Below are positions 1-6,826 of a stretch of DNA of 9,244 nucleotides, one piece after another. The stretch's first letter is position 1; every line of letters begins with the position of its first letter. The DNA comes from Desulfobacteraceae bacterium (GTDB taxonomy: Bacteria; Desulfobacterota; DSM-4660; Desulfatiglandales; Desulfatiglandaceae): assembly GCA_030589715.1 (NCBI GenBank), contig JAUUVE010000060.1, forward strand, positions 1 through 9,244, in the 5' to 3' direction. Below the pieces are notes generated by a model. The model worked only from the letters and a program-made list of their open reading frames with translations, was not told the origin of the DNA and made no database searches. Made by a program: the position numbers and the translations under genes.

Positions 1-2
1 GG

Positions 3-434
3 CGCGTGGGATTTTGCGTGGGAAACCCGGTACTGGTTGCGGCATTGAGAAGGATAAAAAGCTATCTGGACTATGGCATTTTCCAGCCCATTCAGATTGC
101 CTCTATTATCGCCCTGAATGGACCCTATGATTGTGTAAAAGAGATAGTTGACATATACCGGGAGCGGCGTGATGTGCTCGTCGATGGACTCAACCGGGTG
201 GGATGGAAAATTGAGAAGCCCAAAGGTACCATGTTTGTATGGGGCAAGATACCCGAGAAGTTCAGGGAAATGGGTTCGGTGGAGTTCTCCAAGATGCTCA
301 TTAATAAGGCCAAGGTGGCTGTGTCCCCAGGCATTGGTTTTGGAGAGTATGGGGACGACTACGTCCGTTTTGCCCTTGTGGAAAACCCCCATCGCATCAG
401 GCAGGCCATTAGAGGTATCAAACAGATATTATAG
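3..434 (+). CDS. PLP-dependent class I/II aminotransferase, C-terminal part (5' end outside window)
   Basis: This is the C-terminal ~144 residues of a fold-type I aminotransferase of the alanine / LL-diaminopimelate transaminase group. The frame is open from base 3 and reads R-V-G-F-C-V-G-N-P, the segment that normally lies a few residues after the PLP-binding lysine, so the lysine itself is just off the window. GTG at 6 is an internal codon, not a start. Visible family features are SYLDYGIFQPIQ near the beginning, PKGTMFVWGKIP in the small domain, VAVSPGIGFGEYGDDYVRF (residues about 104-122 counted from base 6), and the arginine of YVRFALVEN, expected to hold the substrate alpha-carboxylate. 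It ends with TAG at 432-434. It lies 130 nt before homoserine dehydrogenase on the same strand, which suits a role in aspartate/alanine-family amino-acid metabolism. Exact substrate cannot be decided from this part. Confidence 0.9.
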   Translation, partial: RVGFCVGNPVLVAALRRIKSYLDYGIFQPIQIASIIALNGPYDCVKEIVDIYRERRDVLVDGLNRVGWKIEKPKGTMFVWGKIPEKFREMGSVEFSKMLINKAKVAVSPGIGFGEYGDDYVRFALVENPHRIRQAIRGIKQIL

Positions 435-501
435 GCGCAGGGCAAAGGGCGCAGGGCGCAAGGAAATCACACCTTGTGCCTTGCACCTTGAGCCTTAGGC
501 C
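434..501. repeat. Heptad-repeat palindrome between aminotransferase and hom
   Basis: The left arm is a run of 7-nt units (GGCGCAG, GGCAAAG, GGCGCAG, GGCGCAA) and the right arm a run of complementary 7-nt units (CCTTGTG, CCTTGCA, CCTTGAG, CCTTAGG). They fold on each other: GGCGCAAGG 455-463 pairs with CCTTGTGCC 472-480 (one G-T wobble, loop AAATCACA), and pairing continues outward to about 434/501 with small mismatches. No T-run follows, so a Rho-independent terminator is not evident. The element fills most of the 130-nt gap before hom. Confidence 0.7.
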
Positions 502-564
502 AAAACCGTTCAAAGTTGTTTGACAGAGAATATTCAGGCATCCGGCCGCTATTGAGAGGGGACC

Positions 565-1869
565 ATGCAGCAAATAAACGTTGGGATCATCGGATTCGGA
601 ACAGTGGGATCTGGAACGGTTGAGGCACTGATCAAGAACCGCGAGATCATTTCAAACCGTGCTGGAACTGAAGTGGTAATTAGAAAGATTGCCGATCTCG
701 ATACCGAGTCTGACAGAGGGATTACTGTGGACCGTGGGCTTTTGACAACGAGTTCCATGGATGTGATCGAGGACCCAAAGATCAATATCGTTGTAGAACT
801 CATTGGTGGCATGGAACCGGCAAGAGAGTATATCCTGGAGGCAATGGAGAGGGGCAAGCATGTAGTCACTGCCAATAAGGCCCTCTTGGCCGAGCACGGC
901 CACGAGATATACCAGGCAACCGAGCGGTGTGGGGTGAGTCTTGCCTTTGAGGCGAGTGTGGGTGGGGGAATACCGATTGTACGTGCCCTAAGGTGTGGCC
1001 TCTCTGCCAACCACATTCAAACTATTATGGGGATTCTGAACGGGACCTCCAACTACATCTTGACCAGAATGACCCAAGAAGGTCACCCTTACACCAAGGT
1101 AGTTCAGGATGCGGTAGACCTGGGTCTTGCCGAGGACCCTCCTACCCTGGATGTTGATGGGACCGACGCAGCTCATAAACTGGCCATCCTAATATCCATT
1201 GCGTTCGGGAGCCCGGCATCTTTCAAGGAGATCTACAGGGAAGGGATTTCTTCTTTGACCCCTGATGACATCCGTTTTGCCGGTGATTTTGGTTACAGCG
1301 TTAAGCTGTTGGCAATATGCAGGAACCTGGGGGATCGGTTGGAGGCCCGGGTTCATCCTGCTATGATTCCCGGGGACCATATCTTGGCAAATGTCAATGA
1401 AGCATACAATGCAATCTACCTGGAGGGTGATTTTGTTGGGCCCAATCTCTATTACGGCCTGGGGGCGGGCAGAAGGCCCACGGCGAGTGCTGTGGTCTCG
1501 GATATCATAGACCTGGCAAGACATATCAGGCTTGGGGCAAATGGGATAATGCCCCCACTTGCCCATTTTCGCCCACCCGACAAAGGAATTTTGATACAGC
1601 CCATGGAGGAGCTTACCAGCGAGTACTATTTCAGGTTTTCGGCCCTGGACAGACCTGGTGTGCTCTCAAAAATTGCAGGGATCCTGGCCGATCAACAGAT
1701 CAGCATATCTTCTGTAATTCAGAAGGGACGGGAAGCAGGAGGTTCTGTGCCGGTTGTTATGCTGACGCACGAGGCCCTGGAGAGCAACGTTCGGAAGGCT
1801 GTTTCACTGATTGACCAATTGGATGTGGTCATGGACAAGATAGTAATGATCCGTGTGGAGAACCGTTGA
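565..1869 (+). CDS. hom: Homoserine dehydrogenase with C-terminal ACT domain
   Basis: Reduces aspartate-semialdehyde to homoserine with NAD(P)H, the branch step to threonine and methionine, in the cytoplasm. The 434-residue length is normal for the monofunctional enzyme. Domains: Rossmann NAD(P) domain with G-F-G-T-V-G at residues 10-15 and VTANKALLAEHG around Lys105; catalytic domain with GILNGTSNYILTRM (156-169) and LDVDGTDAAHKLAIL (195-209), where Asp201 and Lys205 match the catalytic Asp/Lys pair of the family; C-terminal ACT domain (about 354-425, YYFRFSALDRPGVLSKIAGI), the usual site of threonine feedback control. ATG565 is preceded by a GAGAGGGG ribosome site (554-561). The stop is 3 nt before the next gene, so the two are almost certainly co-transcribed and translationally coupled. 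No frame damage is seen. Confidence 0.96.
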   Translation: MQQINVGIIGFGTVGSGTVEALIKNREIISNRAGTEVVIRKIADLDTESDRGITVDRGLLTTSSMDVIEDPKINIVVELIGGMEPAREYILEAMERGKHVVTANKALLAEHGHEIYQATERCGVSLAFEASVGGGIPIVRALRCGLSANHIQTIMGILNGTSNYILTRMTQEGHPYTKVVQDAVDLGLAEDPPTLDVDGTDAAHKLAILISIAFGSPASFKEIYREGISSLTPDDIRFAGDFGYSVKLLAICRNLGDRLEARVHPAMIPGDHILANVNEAYNAIYLEGDFVGPNLYYGLGAGRRPTASAVVSDIIDLARHIRLGANGIMPPLAHFRPPDKGILIQPMEELTSEYYFRFSALDRPGVLSKIAGILADQQISISSVIQKGREAGGSVPVVMLTHEALESNVRKAVSLIDQLDVVMDKIVMIRVENR

Positions 1870-1872
1870 CAA

Positions 1873-3099
1873 ATGACGACCAAAGATCAATCCAAAATAA
1901 AATTTGTGCTCTTGGTGGGAGACGGCATGGCCGATTATGGGTTGCCGGAGCTGGGCGGGAAGACACCACTTGAGGTGGCTAAGACCCCCAATATGGATCG
2001 AATCGCTGCCTGCAGGATTGGTCTTGTAAAGACCATTCCGGACGACATGGAACCGGGGAGCGATGTGGCCAACCTCTCGCTCCTTGGTTATGATGCTCGC
2101 ATTTATCACAATGGACGGGCCCCCTTTGAAGCGGCCAGCATGGGTGTAAGCCTCGGTCAAGATGAGGTGGCCTTTCGTATGAATCTGGTCACCCTCGAAA
2201 GGAAGTCAGAGGACAAGATCATAATGATCAGTCATAGTTCGGGCGACATCTCCACCGAGGAGGGAAGGCAGATTGTTGAAGGGCTAAAAGGGCAATTGAC
2301 CATCCCCGCCATCAGGATCTATCCGGGAGTCGCCTATCGGCACCTCCTGGTGTGGGATGGGGGGCCTCTGGAGGCCGAGACCATTCCTCCCCATGACGTG
2401 CTGGACCAAAATATGGCGCCCTATCTGAATAATACCACACAGAATCCGATCACGGGTCTCATTCGTAAGTCATGGCTATATCTTGAGAAGCACCCGGTTA
2501 ATATGGCAAGAAGCGAAAAAGGCCGGGAGATGGCCAACTCCATCTGGCTATGGGGACAGGGAAAGGCCCCGAACCTCCCTCTATTTGGACACAAGTTCTG
2601 TCTTCAGGGGGGCATTATTTCCGCTGTAGATCTGTTGAAAGGTATAGGGATCTATGCGGGCATGGAAGCTATAGAAGTTGAGGGTGCCACCGGTTATCTG
2701 GATACCAATTATCGTGGCAAAGCGGAGGAGGCCTTGAAGTGCCTTGAGCGTCTTGATTTTGTGTTTGTCCACGTGGAAGCCCCCGATGAGGCAAGTCATA
2801 ACGGAAACATTGAGGAAAAGATTCAGGCCATTGAGGCCTTTGACGAAAAGGTGGTGGGCACCGTCCTCAAAGGTATGGCCGTGTTTGAGGACTACCGCAT
2901 ATTGGTTGCGAGCGATCATCTCACGCCCATAAGCAAAAAGACCCACGTGAATGACCCAACTCCATTTGCATGGGCCAGTAAAAAAGAACTTACTACGCCG
3001 ACCAAAGCCCCCGGATTTACAGAACAATTTGCCGAGGAATCCGGCCTTGCCTTTCAAAAAGGACATGATTTGATGCCGGCATTTCTGAGCACCCCATAA
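1873..3099 (+). CDS. Archaeal-type cofactor-independent phosphoglycerate mutase family protein, probable homoserine kinase
   Basis: A 408-residue alkaline-phosphatase-superfamily protein of the archaeal-type (ApgM) phosphoglycerate mutase family. Metal and catalytic positions are all present: Asp17 in LLVGDGMADYG, Ser63 in the phospho-serine loop EPGSDVANLSLLGYD, Asp305 and His309 in HVEAPDEASHNG, Asp348-His349 in VASDHL, and His358 in KKTHVNDPTPFAW. Between the halves lies the insert domain, about residues 75-250. Bacterial members of this family encoded beside threonine-pathway genes are annotated as a proposed homoserine kinase, replacing the GHMP-type ThrB. Here it starts 3 nt after hom, with only a distant GTGGAG (1855-1860), suggesting translational coupling. 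I therefore infer homoserine phosphorylation as the likely role; glycolytic 3PG/2PG mutase activity is the alternative. Family membership is secure, substrate is inferred. Confidence 0.88.
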   Translation: MTTKDQSKIKFVLLVGDGMADYGLPELGGKTPLEVAKTPNMDRIAACRIGLVKTIPDDMEPGSDVANLSLLGYDARIYHNGRAPFEAASMGVSLGQDEVAFRMNLVTLERKSEDKIIMISHSSGDISTEEGRQIVEGLKGQLTIPAIRIYPGVAYRHLLVWDGGPLEAETIPPHDVLDQNMAPYLNNTTQNPITGLIRKSWLYLEKHPVNMARSEKGREMANSIWLWGQGKAPNLPLFGHKFCLQGGIISAVDLLKGIGIYAGMEAIEVEGATGYLDTNYRGKAEEALKCLERLDFVFVHVEAPDEASHNGNIEEKIQAIEAFDEKVVGTVLKGMAVFEDYRILVASDHLTPISKKTHVNDPTPFAWASKKELTTPTKAPGFTEQFAEESGLAFQKGHDLMPAFLSTP

Positions 3100-3159
3100 C
3101 CCCTTGACTTGGATTTGAAATAGCTTCACCCGAAAATTGCGTGAAAAGGAGATAAAAGA

Positions 3160-3843
3160 ATGAAGATACTATTTTTCGGCCCGAACGGCAGCGGCAAAGG
3201 CACCCAAGGTAAGATCGTAAAGGAAAAATTTGGCATCCCCCATATTGAAACAGGGGTTATCTTCAGGGACAATATTTCACGGGGAACGGATCTGGGAAAG
3301 GAAGCCAAAGGTTACATATATCGAGGCGAACTGGTCCCTGACAGCATCACAATCCCCATGATACTGAATCGATTAAAAGAAGATGATTGTAAAAATGGTT
3401 GGCTCCTTGACGGTTTTCCCCGCAACCTCACCCAGGCCCAAGAACTGGACAAGGCCCTCAATCAAGAGGGAATTAACCTGGATATTGTAATTGAGATGAT
3501 CCTGGACCGACAAATAGCCAAGAATCGCATTATGGGCCGAAGGTTGTGCGTTAATGACAACAACCACCCCAACAATATCTTTATAGATGCAATAAAGCCT
3601 GATGGTGACAGGTGCAGGGTGTGTAGTGGTGAACTTAAAACCCGCACAGATGACCAGGACGAGGAGGCCATCGATCAACGCCATAACATCTATTACGACA
3701 ATGAGACGGGTACCACGGCAGGAGTCAATTATTACAAGGACCTCTCAGCCAAGAACAACGGCGTTCCCAGGATCATCGATCTGGATGGCACACCGGGTGT
3801 GAAAGAGGTCACAGAAGAGCTTCTGGGCAAGCTTGGTAAATAG
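3160..3843 (+). CDS. adk: Adenylate kinase with atypical cysteine-containing LID
   Basis: Nucleoside monophosphate kinase, expected to interconvert ATP + AMP and 2 ADP in the cytoplasm; 227 residues, close to the usual 215-220. The P-loop is GPNGSGKGTQ (residues 7-16; typical family wording is GPPGAGKGTQ). The NMP-binding part reads ETGVIFRDNI (30-39, with Arg36), where the common sequence is STGDMLR, and LLDGFPRN (82-89) carries Arg88. The LID (about 127-175) begins GRRLC and contains Cys130, Cys152 and Cys155 (DRCRVC) plus His136, a plausible Zn site, followed by RTDDQDEEAIDQR. ATG3160 has a clear AAAGGAG site at 3145-3151. It lies 60 nt after the mutase-like gene on the same strand. The departures from textbook motifs suggest a divergent adk subfamily or a second paralogue; AMP specificity is inferred. 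Confidence 0.88.
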   Translation: MKILFFGPNGSGKGTQGKIVKEKFGIPHIETGVIFRDNISRGTDLGKEAKGYIYRGELVPDSITIPMILNRLKEDDCKNGWLLDGFPRNLTQAQELDKALNQEGINLDIVIEMILDRQIAKNRIMGRRLCVNDNNHPNNIFIDAIKPDGDRCRVCSGELKTRTDDQDEEAIDQRHNIYYDNETGTTAGVNYYKDLSAKNNGVPRIIDLDGTPGVKEVTEELLGKLGK

Positions 3844-3853
3844 GCTCTGTCTT

Positions 3854-4720
3854 TTACTCCCTCCCTGGAACAGGGGGCTTGTCGTTTCCCGATTCATTTT
3901 TCTTCACCCAACTCTCCAGACAAGCAAACACCTGTTCTTTTTCCGGTTCATTATGGATCTCGTGATAGAGACCATCCCAGACCTTCAGGGTGCAGATCCC
4001 ACCTGCCTTTGCAGCAAATTCCTTTGATGCCTGGGCTGATGTTAGCCCGTCCGCCTCCCCATGCATCAGCAGCAGCGGCACTGGGAAACTTGAGGCATTC
4101 TCCAGGGCCCAAAGTCCGGAGCTTAGAAGATCCATTCCCAGACGGGCGGTAATCCGATCATGAACCAGAGGATCGTTGATATAGGCATTTACGACCTCGG
4201 GGTCACGCGAGAGCATCTGGCGGTCTAACTCATTTGACATTGATAATGACGGAAACAGGTTGTACATGATCTTTCCGAGGGTTATTTTCCAGGCAGGAGG
4301 TTCAAATGCGGGTCGCAGCGCAGGCCCGGTGGCAATAACTCCATCCACTTTGGGGAGGCGACGTAAGGCGTGGTTTAAGACCAGATTGCCGCCAAGGCTA
4401 TGCCCGTACAGGAAAAAAGGTCGGTTCGGGTGACGTCTTTTTCCCTCTTCCAAAAGAGCTGAAATGTCGTTCATCAGTGCGTCCATGCTCTTTGAATGCC
4501 CGCGCTTTCCCTCGGATTTCCCGTGCCCCCTGAGATCAAACGCCAGAAGGGCATAGCCTGAGGCATTGAGAAAGGCAGCCAGATGGTTGTACCGGCCACT
4601 GTGCTCTCCCAGGCCGTGTACCAGGCAGATCACCGCTCTCGGGTCGGTCTCGGGCTCCCAACCTTGACCGTATATCTTCAACCCTTCACCTGTCGTCCAC
4701 GAGAATTCAAAATTTGGCAT
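3854..4720 (-). CDS. Alpha/beta hydrolase, monoacylglycerol lipase-like
   Basis: A 288-residue serine hydrolase of the Hydrolase_4 / lysophospholipase-monoacylglycerol lipase type. Seen in order: VHGLGEHSGRY (34-44), the oxyanion-hole HG motif of this group; FDLRGHGKSEG (61-71); nucleophile elbow GHSLGG with Ser108; MHGEADGLT with Asp224 as the acid; and GLYHEIHNEPE with His253 as the base. A short cap lies between about 140 and 210. There is no signal peptide or membrane segment, so it should be cytoplasmic. ATG (4718-4720) is preceded by GGGGTGA (4727-4733, 6-nt spacing). It converges on adk, with stop codons 10 nt apart, and has no functional partner visible. Remnant transposase codons overlap its start region, so its original promoter may have been displaced. 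The true ester substrate is unknown. Confidence 0.9.
   Translation of the reverse strand: MPNFEFSWTTGEGLKIYGQGWEPETDPRAVICLVHGLGEHSGRYNHLAAFLNASGYALLAFDLRGHGKSEGKRGHSKSMDALMNDISALLEEGKRRHPNRPFFLYGHSLGGNLVLNHALRRLPKVDGVIATGPALRPAFEPPAWKITLGKIMYNLFPSLSMSNELDRQMLSRDPEVVNAYINDPLVHDRITARLGMDLLSSGLWALENASSFPVPLLLMHGEADGLTSAQASKEFAAKAGGICTLKVWDGLYHEIHNEPEKEQVFACLESWVKKNESGNDKPPVPGRE
3861..3877 (+). terminator. Possible weak terminator hairpin after adk
   Basis: CTCCCTG (3861-3867) pairs with CAGGGGG (3871-3877), seven pairs with one wobble and a GAA loop, 18 nt after the adk stop. The following CTTGTCGTTTC is only moderately T-rich, and the hairpin lies inside the 3' end of the opposing hydrolase gene. 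It may end adk transcripts at this convergent junction, but the call is weak. Confidence 0.25.
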
Positions 4721-4811
4721 GGCATATCACCCCAATCGGTTTCCAAATAAAAAATATCCCGTTGCTCGTTTCCACTGCCCCTTCATATTCAATGAGCCAT
4801 GGTCTCGCCAT
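4707..4811 (-). pseudogene. Remnant of a REP-associated (IS200-like, Y1) transposase start
   Basis: Reading leftwards from ATG 4809-4811 the codons give MARPWLIEYEGAV followed by ETSNG. This closely resembles the N-terminus of REP-associated tyrosine transposases, which typically begin MARPLRIEYPGA then YHVTSRGN. The conserved YHV is missing between GAV and TSNG, and the frame then runs out of homology and stops inside the hydrolase start (stop 4707-4709). The HuH and catalytic tyrosine parts are absent. It is a short decayed fragment, and the match rests on about 15 residues. Confidence 0.5.
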
Positions 4812-4987
4812 AAACCACCATCTCAGAAGATATTATGGCACCATACCACACCGTAATTCACAATATAAGATGTGACCTCATTGTTTTGTGAGTTAGCTCT
4901 CGAGCCCGCCCTGGTGCGACATGTGTAACAGACTGCCTACAGCACTCTTAGTGGCACGAAGGATATACTGCTATATCACACTGCATA

Positions 4988-5047
4988 TCAGGTCTGGGCC
5001 AGGGCCAACTGCCATGGCTCAATATCCTCAAATCGTTCTACTCTCAT
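4988..5047 (-). pseudogene. Remnant of a 23S rRNA intervening-sequence-type four-helix-bundle protein start
   Basis: From ATG 5045-5047 the frame reads MRVERFEDIEPWQLALAQT and then TGA, with another in-frame TGA soon after. The RFEDIE-W-LA wording is the typical N-terminus of the S23 / IVP four-helix-bundle family (commonly ERFEDIEAWQLAREL). A good ribosome site survives: GGAG within GGAGAAGG, 5049-5056, 5 nt from the ATG. No further homologous codons could be read downstream, so this is a broken gene start and not a functional protein. The match is short. Confidence 0.5.
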
Positions 5048-5084
5048 GCCTTCTCCGTTCAGAACTCACGAATCAATGCTTCAG

Positions 5085-5152
5085 ACCTGCCTGTGCCGGA
5101 GTCACGGCAGACAGGTTTTCGGTGAGCCATGAACCTGTGAACGGTTACGTTC
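5085..5152. repeat. Imperfect inverted repeat plus heptad-type motif
   Basis: ACCTG (5085-5089) and TGCCG (5094-5098) pair with CGGCA (5105-5109) and CAGGT (5112-5116), a hairpin with a small internal loop. It is followed by a motif around GAACCTGTGAACGGTTACGTTC (5131-5152). The last ten bases, GGTTACGTTC, recur in inverted orientation at 9205-9214, the beginning of the terminal repeat array. This marks the spacer as part of the same dispersed repeat background. Confidence 0.5.
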
Positions 5153-5160
5153 TTTGTTTG

Positions 5161-6428
5161 CTAGACCAACAAGCGTAGCAATCTCTCAATGCTGACAACC
5201 CATGTGCAGTCGTCATGTTTTTTCAGCACTCCCCTTTGATCAACGACCTGAACCCCTAGCGTGGGGGTTTCAAGAGACCACCCGTGTCGATCCTTGAGGG
5301 CCCTGGACAGTATGGTTTCGCTTGACTTAACCTCTAGGCAAGGATTGGACAATTGTCACGGACCACGAGGAAGTCAATCTCTTTTTTGTCTAAGGTCCTG
5401 ACATAATGGAGGCTGTAGTTCCCATACCCCATATCGGTCATTGCAAAGCAAGCTCTATGTAGGTAAGTTGCCACCATATTTTCCAGTCTTGCTGCCCCAT
5501 CCGGCGCGTAGTACCAATCGAGAAAGTACCATTTTTTCTCCTTTTTCAGACTCCTTGAGATCTTTCTGGTCCATGGTGAAACCGGGAACAGGATATATAA
5601 TCGTTTTAACTGTTCTAACCAACCTTTTACGGTGGTGTGAGCCACTTCGAGTTCACGGGCCAGACTTGGCATGGAAAGCGGCAACATGATCCTGGAAGGC
5701 ATCAAAAAAAGGAGGTTCTCCACCTTGTCCAATTCCATCACCCGGCTTATATCCCTTAGATCCTCTCTTACAATCAAGCTGATGTAGTCCTGATGCCATT
5801 TTCGACAGAACCTGTCGTTTTGCTTCAAAAAAGGCTCCGGAAAAGGCCCGTACCGTAAGAGACTCTCATATGACTCAACAATTTCCGGGTTAAGGGACCG
5901 CGAAATCTCTTTCTCGAAGATTTGGCAAAGCCTTTCATAATCCGTTTCTTCAAGGAAACATGATGCGCGCCTTTCATGGGCAACTTCACCAAGACTTAAG
6001 GGCATCGTGTGGAACAGATTATACCTGCCTACCAGGGAATCCCCAGAGCGGCGAAACAGGTCAAGCCGGGCACTTCCAGTGATTAGAAATCTGAATTCTT
6101 CTCCAAAAAGGTCATAAGCTCCCTTAAGTATATCCCGCCAGCGATTGCGTTTGTGGATCTCATCAAACACAATCCAGGGGTCGCGAATTCCCAAGGATCT
6201 GGCCGGCGATTCAAAAAAACGGTTATCAGAGAGGTAGGCTCGGCGGGTGGCGATGTCATCCCAGTTAAAATAGAGCAGTGAATACTGCCTTTTTTCTAAC
6301 CACTGTCTTGCCAGCCTGGTCTTTCCAACCTGTCTTGGTCCAGCCAGAAAAACCATGTGTCTACCAATTAGGGTTTCGTCAAAGGCGTATCCCTCAACGC
6401 CCCTTGGAATGTAATTATACGATGCCAT
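5161..6428 (-). pseudogene. DUF4143-type AAA ATPase, interrupted by a frameshift near its C-terminus
   Basis: The first frame (6428 to 5334, 364 residues) has Walker A GPRQVGKT (30-37), Walker B WIVFDEIHK (Asp89-Glu90), sensor-1 FLITGSARLDL, SLGE after the core, a winged-helix part (PLSMPSLARELEVAHTTVKGW) and the start of a PD-(D/E)xK-like domain with KKEIDFLV (Asp352). It stops at TAG 5334-5336 after CPILA. The missing C-terminus continues in the next frame from about 5338 to 5161: LEVKSSETILSRAL through WVVSIERLLRLLV. Adding one base near 5337 would restore PILA-LEVK and a 422-residue protein. So this is one gene with a 1-nt deletion, either a real mutation or an assembly error. No strong ribosome site precedes the ATG at 6426-6428. 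Family function is poorly known; these are often solitary, mobile ATPases. Confidence 0.85.
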
Positions 6429-6571
6429 ACACTCATTTTATGGCGATAATATGAGCATCTCAAATCAAAAAATAAAGGACAGGAATCTCGCCGCCATACA
6501 ATTGAAGCAATCTCTTGACTATCCCCGGCCACAACCCAGTGCCTAAAAACGATAAAAACTGGTGGGGAGGT

Positions 6572-6594
6572 GGTGGCTCAATGGAAAAGCCACC
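6572..6594. repeat. Stem-loop GGTGGCT / AGCCACC
   Basis: A perfect 7-bp stem: GGTGGCT 6572-6578 with AGCCACC 6588-6594, 9-nt loop. On the - strand it is followed by C-rich sequence and only later by a TTTTT run (6554-6558), so a terminator role is uncertain. Confidence 0.45.
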
Positions 6595-6661
6595 TGACGC
6601 TTTATATTTCTGCCGACAGGCCTATCCTGCCTACAGCCGGTATGTGGAGTGCCCGCCATGA

Positions 6662-6684
6662 TTTGCGTGTTATTCTCACGCAAA
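6662..6684. repeat. Perfect 8-bp stem-loop TTTGCGTG / CACGCAAA
   Basis: TTTGCGTG (6662-6669) and CACGCAAA (6677-6684) form a perfect 8-bp stem around a 7-nt loop. The same octamer TTTGCGTG occurs at 8170-8177, close to the third copy of the 20-nt palindromic unit, which links the two intergenic regions. Confidence 0.55.
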
Positions 6685-6688
6685 GTCG

Positions 6689-6732
6689 CCCCAGTACGAT
6701 CTTCCGGACTTACCCCGGTACCATCTTCCGGA
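6689..6732. repeat. Two tandem copies of a 20-nt palindromic unit
   Basis: Copy 1 (6689-6708) reads CCCCAGTACGATCTTCCGGA and copy 2 (6713-6732) CCCCGGTACCATCTTCCGGA, 18 of 20 identical and separated by CTTA. Each folds as a short CCGG-type hairpin whose 9-nt loop is nearly constant. A third, more divergent copy sits at 8133-8152. Confidence 0.65.
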
Positions 6733-6743
6733 GCTACGGGGCA

Positions 6744-6805
6744 GGCACCCCGGCTATCCAGCTCATGGGACCCGTGGCTTTCCCTCTCCCGGGCCGCAAT
6801 CCCGC
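6744..6805 (-). ncRNA. Degenerate c-di-GMP-I (GEMM) riboswitch-like core
   Basis: On the - strand AAAGCCACGGGTCC (6781-6768) is followed after 9 nt by GATAGCCGGGGTGCC (6758-6744). These resemble the two conserved 3' blocks of the cyclic di-GMP class I aptamer (remembered wording GCAAAGCCACGGGUC and GAUAGCCGGGUUGCC) in the right order and with plausible spacing. The 5' part is poor: instead of the first GCAAACC block, tetraloop hairpin and GGGACGC there is GCGGCCCGGGAGAGGG, so ligand binding is doubtful. A competing fold pairs GAGCT 6731-6735 with 6760-6764 and CGGGG 6737-6741 with 6748-6752. The nearest downstream gene on this strand is the broken ATPase, over 300 nt away. It may be a riboswitch remnant or a repeat that looks like one. 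Confidence 0.35.
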
Positions 6806-6826
6806 CATCCAAGGAGATGTATGGCG

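Larger units (their letters stand above)
4812..5160. other. Gene-poor spacer with decayed gene starts and repeats
   Basis: Between the hydrolase and the ATPase I see no intact gene. Apart from the two remnants and the hairpin/heptad motifs listed separately, the stretch 4812-4987 shows no recognisable coding or structural signal. The 85-codon open frame on the + strand from 4921 has no family wording, runs through the repeats and ends inside the opposing ATPase gene, so it is not called. Confidence 0.6.

Noticed and set aside
434..501. CRISPR-like array or Rho-independent terminator
   Set aside because: The repeat units are only 7 nt with no spacers, and no T-run follows the stem.
549..1016. 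155-codon frame opposite hom
   Set aside because: Shadow of a clear homoserine dehydrogenase on the other strand.
3104..3132. TTGACT as a possible -35 box before adk
   Set aside because: No acceptable -10 hexamer at 16-18 nt; adk may simply be read through from the upstream genes.
4921..5178. 85-codon open frame on the + strand
   Set aside because: It runs through a hairpin and heptad-type repeats, has no ribosome site or family wording, and ends inside the opposing ATPase gene.
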